From contig CABYRQ010000001.1 in NCBI GenBank assembly GCA_902521485.1, forward strand, positions 124,001-188,000: 64,000 bases of DNA. Direction: 5' to 3'. Shown here one piece after another: positions 41,429-51,800 of this stretch. The stretch is from an uncultured Alphaproteobacteria bacterium (lineage in GTDB: Bacteria > Pseudomonadota > Alphaproteobacteria > HIMB59). The notes below the pieces were generated by a model that worked only from the letters and a program-made list of their open reading frames with translations, searched no databases and had not been told where the DNA came from. The stretch's first letter is position 1. The number at the start of each line of letters is the position of its first letter. A program made the position numbers and the translations under genes.

Positions 41429-41893
41429 TTAAAAATACAAATACAGATAATCTTGAGCGATAATTTTTGAAGCAATAAAAACCTTTTCTGGTGGGAGCTC
41501 ATCATAGTTGCTCCAACCGATGTATTTCAGAGAACCATCTAGACCAACGAGTTGGCGTATTTCATCTAAAGACCGAAGCGGGTGACCCTCTAAAGAGAGA
41601 TCGAGAAGATATGAATGGTTTTCATTTCCTTGGACATGCAAACTCACAACCTGCCATTGATTTTGATTTTGATAGGGAAACACATATATGTTCGACTGTG
41701 ATTCTATGCTAATTGTTTGAGCGTAATTGTGTATTTGGTCATAAATTATTTCTTTAAATAATTGCTTTGTTTCTTTATCTAAACTACCTAGCACAAAAAT
41801 TGTCGACTGATTAATTTCTGCTTTAATTTGTAAAGAAAAGGTTAGGGACATGACCACAAATAATAATTTTTTAATCATGTCCATCCCTGGCAC
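41429..41893 (-). CDS. Hypothetical secreted protein
   Basis: 154 aa, signal-like N-terminus; overlaps upstream ORF. Confidence 0.55.
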   Translation of the reverse strand: MPGMDMIKKLLFVVMSLTFSLQIKAEINQSTIFVLGSLDKETKQLFKEIIYDQIHNYAQTISIESQSNIYVFPYQNQNQWQVVSLHVQGNENHSYLLDLSLEGHPLRSLDEIRQLVGLDGSLKYIGWSNYDELPPEKVFIASKIIAQDYLYLYF

Positions 41894-42402
41894 GTATCCA
41901 AAGCGCTGTTAAGAGCAGAACTGAGTCCGTTAGCTTTCATTTCTATTTCTTGCTTTTCAAACCTGTTGAGAGGATCATTGATAGAAAATGAAATTTGTCC
42001 TCTTTTGGACAACAGGTCTTCCAGCTTGGAGAAGTGGTGTTTATAAAAACTCATTAATTCCCAACGAACGTATCCATCGGCATTCAATCGGCTCGCATCT
42101 TTGCCCTCATAGGATTGACCAGAGAGCTTCCAATCAAAAGTTTCACCGCTCATTACGTCAAAATCTTTCGGCTCAAATTCTCGATTGGTATAAACCAAAC
42201 GAGCATCACAACTTAAGTTTGGATCGACAATAAAAATAATCATTTGATCTTGGTTTTCCAAACTAAAGACTAAGTCCAAGTTTTCTTCTTTAGCCTCCAT
42301 ATGTATCCAATTATCAAATTCATGATGCATAGGACTACCTTCCGCTTTTAGAGAACAATTAGTTAAAAAAACACTGATAAATAACAATAATATTGCCTTC
42401 AT
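41875..42402 (-). CDS. Hypothetical lipoprotein
   Basis: lipobox-like LTNC after hydrophobic N-terminus. Confidence 0.6.
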   Translation of the reverse strand: MKAILLLFISVFLTNCSLKAEGSPMHHEFDNWIHMEAKEENLDLVFSLENQDQMIIFIVDPNLSCDARLVYTNREFEPKDFDVMSGETFDWKLSGQSYEGKDASRLNADGYVRWELMSFYKHHFSKLEDLLSKRGQISFSINDPLNRFEKQEIEMKANGLSSALNSALDTCQGWT

Positions 42403-42722
42403 TACTTTTTTTCTCCTGGTTTGAAATGGCTCATTAAAAATTGCTGAGGAAAGGGCACTTTAAGATAAGAGGCATATTGCCTAGTAAAAAAGTAATTTAA
42501 GGGATACTGAATAAATTCTAGATTACCATTCTCAAGAGCATCAAGGGTGCTACGAGAATAATTCAAATGCTGCATTACATCCTCAACTGAAATATTATTT
42601 TCTTGTCTGATTTGTGCTAAACAACGCAAATACTCTTCAATATCTCTTAAGGATTGTGGTTCATTTTTTTTATTAGAGGATAACCTTCTACCTAAAGTAG
42701 GGGTAATATAATTAGACTTCAT
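42402..42722 (-). CDS. HTH (RodZ/HTH_25-like) DNA-binding protein
   Basis: CLAQIRQENNISVEDVMQHLNYSRSTLDALENGNLEFIQ. Confidence 0.65.
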   Translation of the reverse strand: MKSNYITPTLGRRLSSNKKNEPQSLRDIEEYLRCLAQIRQENNISVEDVMQHLNYSRSTLDALENGNLEFIQYPLNYFFTRQYASYLKVPFPQQFLMSHFKPGEKK

Positions 42723-42757
42723 GATGACAATAATGAGGAATATTATTTCTACAAATA

Positions 42758-42782
42758 GTCCAAAGCTTTTTTACTTTTGGAC
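42758..42782. promoter_or_regulatory. Inverted repeat between divergent HTH genes, candidate operator
   Basis: GTCCAAA-N11-TTTGGAC. Confidence 0.45.
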
Positions 42783-42827
42783 ATAGATTATTGATTACCC
42801 GCTTAACATAAATTGCTATAATAAAGT

Positions 42828-43292
42828 ATGTCTAAAACAAAAGAAATTATCACCATTGAACATACCCTAAAAGAAGTTCTTAAAAATTTAAGTGATCAAG
42901 ACATTCAAGATATCACTGGAAAGTCCAAGTCTTATATATATAAATGTGCTGACCCTGACGATAGTGATAGGAATATACAATTTAGAACTGTCATACGTTT
43001 AGAGCATGCTATGCATAAAATTTACCAAAAAACTCCTTTCAGTAATTTTTTAAAAGATTATCTAGCAACCGCTCAACCTGAAAAACCTGCCAGTGAAAGC
43101 GAAGTACAATCAGAGATATTAGCGATAGGTGGAAGATTGGGAGATTTAATGGATGCTGTACGTGAGTCAATGGATGAGAAAAGTTCAGGGGGATCAAAAA
43201 TAGTCCCACATGAAAAGGAAAAAATTTACCAAGACATCCAAAAATTAGATGATCAGTTGAGTAAAATTAAGAGTGTGTTAAAATCACTCTAA
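42828..43292 (+). CDS. Predicted HTH/CII-like regulator with C-terminal coiled coil
   Basis: LSDQDIQDITGKSKSYIYKCADPDDSDRNIQFRTVIRLEHA; stop 1 nt before the TTG of the channel gene. Confidence 0.55.
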   Translation: MSKTKEIITIEHTLKEVLKNLSDQDIQDITGKSKSYIYKCADPDDSDRNIQFRTVIRLEHAMHKIYQKTPFSNFLKDYLATAQPEKPASESEVQSEILAIGGRLGDLMDAVRESMDEKSSGGSKIVPHEKEKIYQDIQKLDDQLSKIKSVLKSL

Positions 43293-43293
43293 T

Positions 43294-44679
43294 TTGTTTT
43301 TAAGGGGGATACTTTTAGGATTTTGGGTTTTCTTTTCCAGTGTTAGCTGGGGAGCAGAAATTTGTGAACGACTTCTAAAAAAAGACTTCAGAGAAACTTC
43401 TAACATTAGACTAGCTTATAACGACAGTGGTGTAGTTCTTGAGCAAAATCAACCTATTATCAACAAAAAACGCTTTGGTTCCTTCGCTTTTAATACCCCA
43501 CTTAAGGTAGGAGACCGTATCTTAGCTGTTGATAAAAAACCGGTTGCTTCCGATGATGTTGATGCCTACTTGTATTTATCCAACTTACTAGAGACATCAG
43601 CTATGAGAGATCTCTCACTAACTGTTCTACACTTAGATGGTAAAGAGGAGATAGTTGATCTTAAAAGAATTCCTTATCTAGGTCATCCTATAGTCGAGGC
43701 AGATATAATATTAAATGATTTTGAGGTAACTCAGCAAAGTAGTAAATCAAATTTGAATTTAGAGGTGAATTTGCAGTGGCAAAATGAAGATTTAATACAT
43801 AATTTTTTCAATTTAACAGATCTTGATAAATCACCAATCAAATGTATTTTCAGAAAATCAGCAGAACTTGAAAATATTTTACAAAAAATTTGGTATCCTA
43901 CATTTGAAACTACGCAAACAGGATCTTTTATAAATGATATTACTTTTAAAAGTTTACTTATTACAAATGATAAATCTGATCCTTTTAATTTTGTTCTCAA
44001 ACAACAAATTAATTATCAGGTAACTAATTCCTCCGACTTTAGAAAATTCCCTTTTGATAATATTTCAACATCAGCCGATTTTATATTTCAAGATGTTGAT
44101 TTAAGTACTTCTCCTCGATACAACCCAGAGATTAGTATGATGGAGGGTAATGAAATTTTGTATGAATGGGAAATTAATGACCACCGTTTAAGCTGTTGTG
44201 ATACTCAACTTTATGGGCAAGGAGTGCTTCAAACACTCGAATACAGGTTTGATCTTAATCGCAAATCTTTCTACTATATTTTAAAGATCATTCTTCCAGT
44301 GATCTTCCTAGTCTACTTATCCTTTAGTGTTTTTTACATCAGGGCAAGAGAGTTAGAGTCGAAGCTGGCAGTTTCAATGGGTAGTTTGTTAACTTTGGTT
44401 GCCTACAACTTTGTATTTGGAGACGATGTTCCAAAATTAAACTATATCACTATTTTAGATGCTTGGATTTTACTTTCATATTTATTTGCTGGCTTATCTA
44501 CAATGATAACTATATGGAGCTATTGGGACTATCATAGGGATAAACAAACTGGTCTCTATAATACAATCGATACTAAACTTCGGTGGGTTGTTCCAATAAC
44601 TTACCACCTTTTTTTGGTTATTTTATGGTGGGGGATTACAAAAAATTGGAATTTTTATGGGACAACTCTTTCTGTCTAA
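43294..44679 (+). CDS. Pentameric ligand-gated ion channel (Cys-loop superfamily, prokaryotic) with N-terminal PDZ-like domain
   Basis: signal peptide; PDZ-like LKVGDRILAVDKKPVASDDVDAYLYL; pLGIC DFRKFPFDN (cf. GLIC DFRRYPFDS), IWYPTFET, then LNRKSFYYILKIILPVIFLVYLSFSVFY...ESKLAVSMGSLLTLVAYNFVFGDDVPKLNYITILDAWILLSYLF plus TM4. Confidence 0.85.
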   Translation: MFLRGILLGFWVFFSSVSWGAEICERLLKKDFRETSNIRLAYNDSGVVLEQNQPIINKKRFGSFAFNTPLKVGDRILAVDKKPVASDDVDAYLYLSNLLETSAMRDLSLTVLHLDGKEEIVDLKRIPYLGHPIVEADIILNDFEVTQQSSKSNLNLEVNLQWQNEDLIHNFFNLTDLDKSPIKCIFRKSAELENILQKIWYPTFETTQTGSFINDITFKSLLITNDKSDPFNFVLKQQINYQVTNSSDFRKFPFDNISTSADFIFQDVDLSTSPRYNPEISMMEGNEILYEWEINDHRLSCCDTQLYGQGVLQTLEYRFDLNRKSFYYILKIILPVIFLVYLSFSVFYIRARELESKLAVSMGSLLTLVAYNFVFGDDVPKLNYITILDAWILLSYLFAGLSTMITIWSYWDYHRDKQTGLYNTIDTKLRWVVPITYHLFLVILWWGITKNWNFYGTTLSV

Positions 44680-44725
44680 AATTAATTAATTTCTCCCCAA
44701 TTTTTATTTTTAAAAATTAATATCT

Positions 44726-45505
44726 TTGTCTTCAGTGCAAAGACCTCTCTCTTCCTTTCTGTTTTCTAGTTACTCCTTCTCTAAGTCATTTCCTACCAGG
44801 TTAATAAATGACAAACAAAAAAAAGAGAGAGGAAAAATTGAGGCGGTTTTTTCATGGTTCCTTTCTGTGCTGCGGCTAATCCCATCCTCCTGTAAATTAG
44901 TCGTGGTACAAAGAGGAAAATACTTAATATTAATAATTACCTCTCTGTTTATTTTCTCCTTAAGCTCAGCGATGACTTTAGAAAAATTCCACGGTTGGAA
45001 TATTCAATTATTAGAAGAGGAAATGATTGCAATTGAACGCAGTGGTGATGTTGAAGACTCAGAAAATATTATTTTTGTTATGACAAAAAATAATTGCGAT
45101 CGTGTACTTCAATTCTTTGAATTATTCACCTTATCGGCTCACCCTGATCTTACAAAATTATTAGATAAAGAAATTGAGCTCCAGGAAAATGGTCATTCAA
45201 CCACCGGAATGGTGCATGAAATATATCCGTATAAGAATGGACACATGATTTTAATAGGTATGGGTTCATATAATCATGAAACTATTAAAGAATATTATAC
45301 TTTTCATAAACGCTCTCGCCTAACAGTCACTGATATTCCATTTGAGGAGCAAGTAGCTTTAAGAACTTTCATAGACTTGCCTACAATTCAGTGGGCCATG
45401 CCTCAAGTAGAGGAGGCGATGGATAGAGCGCATAGGCATTGCAAAAAAATACCTGGTCCCATTTTAGCTAGCCTAAACAATTCTCAGAAAGGAGTAAAAA
45501 CATGA
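44726..45505 (+). CDS. Hypothetical secreted/membrane protein
   Basis: 259 aa; internal hydrophobic segment KYLILIITSLFIFSLSSAMT may be the true signal peptide (start uncertain). Confidence 0.5.
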   Translation: MSSVQRPLSSFLFSSYSFSKSFPTRLINDKQKKERGKIEAVFSWFLSVLRLIPSSCKLVVVQRGKYLILIITSLFIFSLSSAMTLEKFHGWNIQLLEEEMIAIERSGDVEDSENIIFVMTKNNCDRVLQFFELFTLSAHPDLTKLLDKEIELQENGHSTTGMVHEIYPYKNGHMILIGMGSYNHETIKEYYTFHKRSRLTVTDIPFEEQVALRTFIDLPTIQWAMPQVEEAMDRAHRHCKKIPGPILASLNNSQKGVKT

Positions 45506-45729
45506 CTTTTTTACATTTTTTAGCAGCAGTTATATTCTTGTATGTTGCAGATGAGCAAAATCACAGCCAACTTCATTTTGGTAAGAAATGCTTTCAAAAT
45601 GAAAACGGGGACTTTATTTTTTCACACATCTGGGTAACACGCCCTTTTGATGAATTGCCCGCTAACAAAGAGCAGTGCGCCATACCTGAGGAGCCCGAAC
45701 CTCCAGTGGTTCCTAAATATGGAAAATAA
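45502..45729 (+). CDS. Hypothetical small secreted protein
   Basis: 75 aa, 4-nt ATGA-type overlap with upstream ORF. Confidence 0.5.
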   Translation: MTFLHFLAAVIFLYVADEQNHSQLHFGKKCFQNENGDFIFSHIWVTRPFDELPANKEQCAIPEEPEPPVVPKYGK

Positions 45730-45758
45730 TATTTTTGATGAACTTAAAATTTATCTAT

Positions 45759-45848
45759 GCGGCCTTAGCTTAAATGGAAAAGCGTCCCACACTGAGATTT
45801 TTTGCGGGAAGGGAAGATGCAGGTTCGAATCCTGATCCGGCTGCACCA
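45759..45848 (+). tRNA. tRNA-like gene with non-canonical anticodon arm; isotype undetermined
   Basis: acceptor GCGGCC/GGCTGC, D-arm GCTT-AAATGGAA-AAGC, T-arm CAGG-TTCGAAT-CCTG, encoded CCA; anticodon arm does not fold into 5-bp/7-nt. Confidence 0.55.
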
Positions 45849-45963
45849 AAATTATTTGGGGAGTTTTCAAAAAAATTTTTAATACCTCTTATGGGTCATA
45901 GCTATTAATATGGATTTACATGCCTTAAGAGAAAATAGAAAAAAATTCTGAAATTTTCATTAG

Positions 45964-48510
45964 TTAATTTCTTGGAACAAATATAAATTCACCACCATCA
46001 TGCCCACTTTTTGGAAGAGGGGAATACTCAGGTGTTTGGTCAGAATTAGTTACAACAAAAGAAGTGATTTTTTTACTGATGTCTGAAATAGTATTTTCAA
46101 TCTCTATTTCGTTCAAAATATCAATCAGGGATTTCGCAAATATCGAATGATTTCCACCACCACCATCAACTACTGGCTCTTTACCCCCTGAAGTAAAAAT
46201 TAATCTTGATTTCTTACCGCTCATTCTCTGTAAATAAATTTTTCTATTTTCAAAAACTTCATTATTATAACCTGACGAGCCTCTTGTTAACAAACCTGAG
46301 TAACAACTATCAGCTATGACTAAAACATGCTTTGATTTAATAGAACTAACAATTGAAGCAATAGTATCATTATCTATCCACTCAATTGGCACATCCGGTT
46401 CAGCATTGACCGGCTGCCAGTATCCCTGGTTTAATTGTCTATCAATTTCACCATGTCCAGCGTAATAAAGCAAAAAATTATCTTTAAAAGATAGTTTTTT
46501 CTTAAAATTATAAAGCTCCATTAGAATTTCTTTTCTTGTTGCATTTTTTAGTAAAACTATCTCTTTGAACTTATATTTATCGTTTAGTATCTTAGATAAT
46601 ACTTCAGCATCATTTACGGCAGTCTTTAGTTTTGGAAGATACTCATAATCATTATTGCCAATAATTAAGGCATAATATTCTCCGTAGCTTATATCAAAAG
46701 ACTCTTGAGTTTTAGCTATAATAATAGACTTATTTGAATTTTTTCCCCATTTATCATAAGCAGTAATAATAATTTCTTTATCTTTGTCGCCTATGTAAAT
46801 AGTTTGGATTACCTCAACGATACCGTTATTTGTCTCTTTTATCTGAACTGGCTGATTGTCTATGAATACAGCTTCTATGTTTGAGTCGTCACTGACTTTA
46901 AAATTCAAACTAGCAATGTTTCCTTCAAAATTAACATTCTCATTAATTTCTATATTAGGAGGCTCTTTATCAACAACAGCAGCTGTTTTTTCTAATTCAT
47001 CATTTGATCTAGTGGTTAAAATTTCTCTTTGGTATTCCGGTATTATTTCCTCATTGAAGTTTGACTCAGAACCCTTTTTAACTGTTATAATGTCATTAAA
47101 CTTTTTATCTACATTATTATATAAATAAGGAAAAATTTTTTCAAAATCTTCGTTTATTTCATCAACAATGATTTTAGCTCTTATAACTTCATCTTCATTA
47201 AGATTAGCTTTTACCTCTTCTTTACGATCATTTACCCACTCACTGTCAGTGTTAAGGGATGTCATGAGGTTTTGAGATTCAAACTCATAAAGAACATAGG
47301 CATTGAAGAAATCCACATCGTATACATGACCTTCTTGATAGAAAAATCCTACATAACCAATACAAGATGTTGCTCCAGCTGAATTTTTTATATCGTTTAA
47401 ACAAATTTCTAATGCCTTACTATAGTCAGGATTTTCAGTATCCCAAATAATACTATTAGCATAATTTGCGGCTGCAGAATCCCCACAATTTTTTTGCCAA
47501 GCTAATTCATTATATTCAAGTATCTGTTGATCAAAGCTCTCTGGAAAAGGCTGATACCAAGCTTGAATAAAACCAAGACTCCCAAGCGCATAGCATACCT
47601 CCATAGTCATGTTGGCATTACTGTTGTTTATATATGAATTAATTATATCAATTGCATAATTTGCAGCATTTAATGCATTGTCTTCCTTCTTTAAATTTGA
47701 TAATTCTTCTTGTTTATCATAGCCTTTATATCCAAACTCAATTCTTTTAAACCTATCCTTGTGATAAAAAAAAATTGATTTTACTTTTCTATTTTCTATA
47801 TCTTTATAGTTTGTTCCAAAAAGTTGATTTAATTCATTATCAGCATAGCCATAACCCTCTTGCGATAGAGCTTCAAGAATTGAAACACCAAGTTGAATAT
47901 TTTGTTTAGTTCCAACACCTCTGATATAGTGTTCAGCTAGCAGCGATTTTTCGAAAGCCCCTAATTGTGATACATCATATCTATTGAGAAGTTTAAATGA
48001 CTCTTTGTAATCTATTTCTGTTCCGATTCCATAATAAGTAAATTTTACAAGCTCACCTAGTGAGTCAAAATTTCCCTGTTCGTGAAAGGATTTATATATG
48101 TATTCATAAGCCTTTTCATAGTTAGTTTCTACTTCTGGGTTACCCTCATTATAATGTAGCGAACCAAGGTCAGCAGTTGCATAATGATCACCTTTATCTG
48201 CACCAATTTTTGTGTAATAGTATGATTTTTTTAAATCAACAGGAATACCTTCCCCATAATAATAAAGATAACCAAGCCAGCCATATGACTCAGCATCGTC
48301 ATATTTGTCTACTAGTATAAAAGTGCAATTAAAAACTTTTCCGTAATCTTTCCGTTCATAAAAATCATATACTTTCTCTTTTAACTCACTTTTAAGCATT
48401 GAGTCGTTACACCCACTATTTGCAATAGTGCTCTTTTTTTCTAATGCAATAATGCTCTTAGAAAAAAATAAATTTAAAATAAATATGATTATGGCAACAA
48501 GAGATTTCAA
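45964..48510 (-). CDS. Secreted caspase-family (peptidase C14) protein with Sel1-like repeats
   Basis: signal peptide; Sel1-like repeats; YALIIGNNDY, FLLYYAGHGE (His), VLVIADSCYSG (Cys), RLIFTSGGKEPV. Confidence 0.88.
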   Translation of the reverse strand: MKSLVAIIIFILNLFFSKSIIALEKKSTIANSGCNDSMLKSELKEKVYDFYERKDYGKVFNCTFILVDKYDDAESYGWLGYLYYYGEGIPVDLKKSYYYTKIGADKGDHYATADLGSLHYNEGNPEVETNYEKAYEYIYKSFHEQGNFDSLGELVKFTYYGIGTEIDYKESFKLLNRYDVSQLGAFEKSLLAEHYIRGVGTKQNIQLGVSILEALSQEGYGYADNELNQLFGTNYKDIENRKVKSIFFYHKDRFKRIEFGYKGYDKQEELSNLKKEDNALNAANYAIDIINSYINNSNANMTMEVCYALGSLGFIQAWYQPFPESFDQQILEYNELAWQKNCGDSAAANYANSIIWDTENPDYSKALEICLNDIKNSAGATSCIGYVGFFYQEGHVYDVDFFNAYVLYEFESQNLMTSLNTDSEWVNDRKEEVKANLNEDEVIRAKIIVDEINEDFEKIFPYLYNNVDKKFNDIITVKKGSESNFNEEIIPEYQREILTTRSNDELEKTAAVVDKEPPNIEINENVNFEGNIASLNFKVSDDSNIEAVFIDNQPVQIKETNNGIVEVIQTIYIGDKDKEIIITAYDKWGKNSNKSIIIAKTQESFDISYGEYYALIIGNNDYEYLPKLKTAVNDAEVLSKILNDKYKFKEIVLLKNATRKEILMELYNFKKKLSFKDNFLLYYAGHGEIDRQLNQGYWQPVNAEPDVPIEWIDNDTIASIVSSIKSKHVLVIADSCYSGLLTRGSSGYNNEVFENRKIYLQRMSGKKSRLIFTSGGKEPVVDGGGGNHSIFAKSLIDILNEIEIENTISDISKKITSFVVTNSDQTPEYSPLPKSGHDGGEFIFVPRN

Positions 48511-48549
48511 TTTTTAATTCTTTGTTAATATATTGTTGATTATATAAAA

Positions 48550-48578
48550 AAATGACCCCCAAATTAAGGGGGTCATTT
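48550..48578 (-). terminator. Strong hairpin terminator
   Basis: AAATGACCCCC-AAATTAA-GGGGGTCATTT downstream of 48597..48791 gene. Confidence 0.85.
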
Positions 48579-48596
48579 CAAAAAAGTGTTAATAAA

Positions 48597-48791
48597 CTAC
48601 CAACCCCAAGAATTATTGTGGTAATTATAACCACCAAAGATATTGGGAGTTGTATAGAAATTCATACCATCGTTACCATAGTAATTATATCCACCAAATA
48701 TATTTGGTGTTGAATAACCATAAGCATAAGATGCATTTGACAAAGTTAGGCTAATAAGCGCCACTGATACGATTTTTATTAATGTTTTCAT
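48597..48791 (-). CDS. Small secreted repeat protein
   Basis: 64 aa; signal peptide, two copies of Y(S/T)TPNIFGGYNYxxN. Confidence 0.65.
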   Translation of the reverse strand: MKTLIKIVSVALISLTLSNASYAYGYSTPNIFGGYNYYGNDGMNFYTTPNIFGGYNYHNNSWGW

Positions 48792-48815
48792 AGTATTTCT
48801 CCTTATACTTTCTAT

Positions 48816-48840
48816 GACGTCTATAATTTAATTTTATTCC
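48816..48840 (-). promoter_or_regulatory. Putative ECF promoter GGAAT-N16-CGTC (minus strand)
   Basis: + strand GACG 48816-48819 and ATTCC 48836-48840; upstream of 48791 start. Confidence 0.65.
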
Positions 48841-48866
48841 AAACTTATTTTATTAATATCTTAAAT

Positions 48867-51800
48867 ATGAAACTAATTTTAATGTCATTATATTTAATTT
48901 TTTTCTGTCAATTCAACGCTTTAAGTAATGAAGTTGATGACTGTAAAAAGTTGGCTTCATACCCAGTAAATAATGATTTTGAGTATGGAGTAATAAGCAT
49001 TGATAGTGAAGAGCAAGCAAAAGAAATCATTAAAATTTGTGACAGGTCAATTAAAAATGATCCAACAAATGGAGAATATTATTTAAATTTATCACGAGCA
49101 TATTATTTCTTAGAGGATTATCAAAAAGAAATTGAATTATTATATCAGGCAATTGAAAATAATTATTTTGATCAAGTTTATTATGATCTTAGTGAATTAT
49201 ACCTTTATGGTTTACATGATCCAATTAATCAGACACCTGATGTAGAAAAATCAATAGAACTATTATTTGAAGGAGATAAAAATGGTGATCATTTCTCACA
49301 ATATTTGTTAGGTTTTTATTATTTATTTGGAGATTTTGAGGAGATATTAGGACCTGCAGACATCGAAAAAGCTATAAAATATTTTGAAAAATCAAAAAGT
49401 GAAAATATATATTCTTTCCTTCAGTACACTTTAAGAGCAATGCCAGCTAGTGAGCAAATTGATATTTTAAAAGAAATTAATTCTCTCTATGATGAAAATA
49501 ATTTTTTACATAATGTGCCTTTGGGATGGATTAATTATCATCTTTCAGATATTTATTCACGAAATTATCAATTCATAGAACAAATCAATGCAGCTAAAAA
49601 TACAGTAAAGTTTATTTCTTCAGTTTATGGTAATGATTACATAGGACTTTCTAGTGATTACCAACTTTTAGCAGAGGCACACATGAGGCAGGGGCTTTTT
49701 AGTGAAGCAGATAAATTTTTAAATAAATCTTTTTTTATTTTGAACAGTAATGATTATTCAAATCTTGAATATGAATATTTTGAATTAGTTTACACATTTG
49801 CTGAGCTAGCAATAGCACAACAACAAGATGAAAAAGCATTTAATTCATTTAGAGAAATTGCTAATTATTTTGAGAATAATGAAAGAGGCTTTCCACTTTT
49901 AGAGGGATATACATATCTATATCTAGCAGATTTTTATTTAACTAAAAAAAATTATATAAAATCAGAGGAATTGATAAAAAAAGCTGAAACGGTTTTAGAG
50001 CCTTATAAGAGCCTCTCTTTTTATTATGAGGGTTTCACTGAAATAAAGATAGATCAACTATTTTTATCCGATAGACATGAGGAATTAAATCTTTTCCTTA
50101 AATCTTACAAAAATTATTTTGAAGATCCAAATAATCAAAATAATTTAAATACTACAGAAATACTTAATTATAAATATTTGATTTCAAAATATGATTACAT
50201 GCAAAAAAATCCATTAAAATGCGTAAGAGAAATTAATAATAATTTAAATTTAATTGAAGAATTAAAAATCAATCAAAGTACTTTTGAGTTTGATAATTTA
50301 ATTGTTCTAGGTAATTGCTACAGATCTTTATCTAACAGCTCTGATGCATATCACTCTTTTATTAGAGCTTTGAAGTTAAAAAATAATTCACGCGCAGTTA
50401 GAGATCGTTTTTATCCCAAACATAACATTGAGGAAATATACAATTTTGTAATGCAATACTCGATTGATAACGGTATTTTCAACGAAGATTTATTTGAGAT
50501 AATTCAAATTTCTAATTTGGAAGATACATCATCAGCAATTGATGAGATGTTTATTAGAGAAAATATAAAAAATATTGAATTAAAAGAGTTGCTTAATAAG
50601 AAAAGATTACTCCAATCATCTTTAGATAAAATCAATTCTGATATTTTGAAAATAAGAACAGTTAATAGCAATAATAATACAGATCAAAAAAAATTATTTG
50701 AAAGAAAAAATAACCTTCAAAATGAAATTAATTTTATTGATATTGATCTTGCTGATAAACACCCAGACTTAATTGACTATGTTAATACTAAGCGTTTAAA
50801 ATTAGATACAATACAGGAAGAAATATTTAAGAATGAGGTGATTATAAAATTTATAGAGATTAATGATAGTGTTTATGTTGCTGTCCTTGATAATGTCAAT
50901 TTTAAATTAGAGTTAATTACTAATGAAAAGCAAATATTAAAAAGAAATATCAAAAAATATAGATCTTTGTTAGAAAATCCTTTTTCTTCCTCTAATTCAT
51001 TTGCAATCGGAAATGATATTTACAATGATTTATTCAAGAAAGTCTCCAAGCACATAAATGGCAAAAGTAATATCTATATTATCATGTCTCCCCTAATAAA
51101 TAGTTTGCCTTTAGAGACTTTGTTAAAAGAAAATAAAAATAATTTAAACTTTTCTGAAATGAATTGGCTAATAAATCATTTTAATTTTAAATATTTACCT
51201 ACTTTTAAATCATTTAATTCTTTGAAACTACTTCAGACAAAAAACACAATGGGCTTAGAGTATTTAGGAGTTGGTGATCCTGTAATAGATAATGTAGACA
51301 CTAATAAATTTAGTTTTTCATCTTTTCTTTTGAGGGGATTAAATGAAGAATTCATAACATACTTAAAAGAATTACCTGAGCTACCTAATACATCAAATGA
51401 AATAAATCAAATTGGTGAAAATTTTAAAAATAAAAAAATTCTTCTCAGAGAAGATGCATCAGAATTAAATATTGCATACAAAGATAATAGTTCAAGATTC
51501 ATAGTTTTTGCAACTCACGCCCTTATGCCCCATGAATTGGGTGACAAATCTTTACCAGGATTGGTTTTAACTATACCAGATACGGTTAATGAAAATATAG
51601 ATGGTTTATTAACAACTTCTGAAATAATTAATACAAATTTTACTTCTGAGCTCATCATACTATCTGCTTGTAATACTGCTGCTGGAGACATCGAGAATAT
51701 AAATTCTCTCTCCGGTTTAACAAAATCATTTTTCTTTTCTGGGGCTAAAAATATAATTGCTTCGCACTGGTCTGTAGAAACATACTCTGCTGAAAAAACA

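Noticed and set aside
41242-41505. Minus-strand 87-aa hydrophobic ORF overlapping the Zn-ribbon gene
   Set aside because: Could be a small TM protein from an internal ATG near 41418, but overlaps two better candidates and has no clear RBS; left uncalled.
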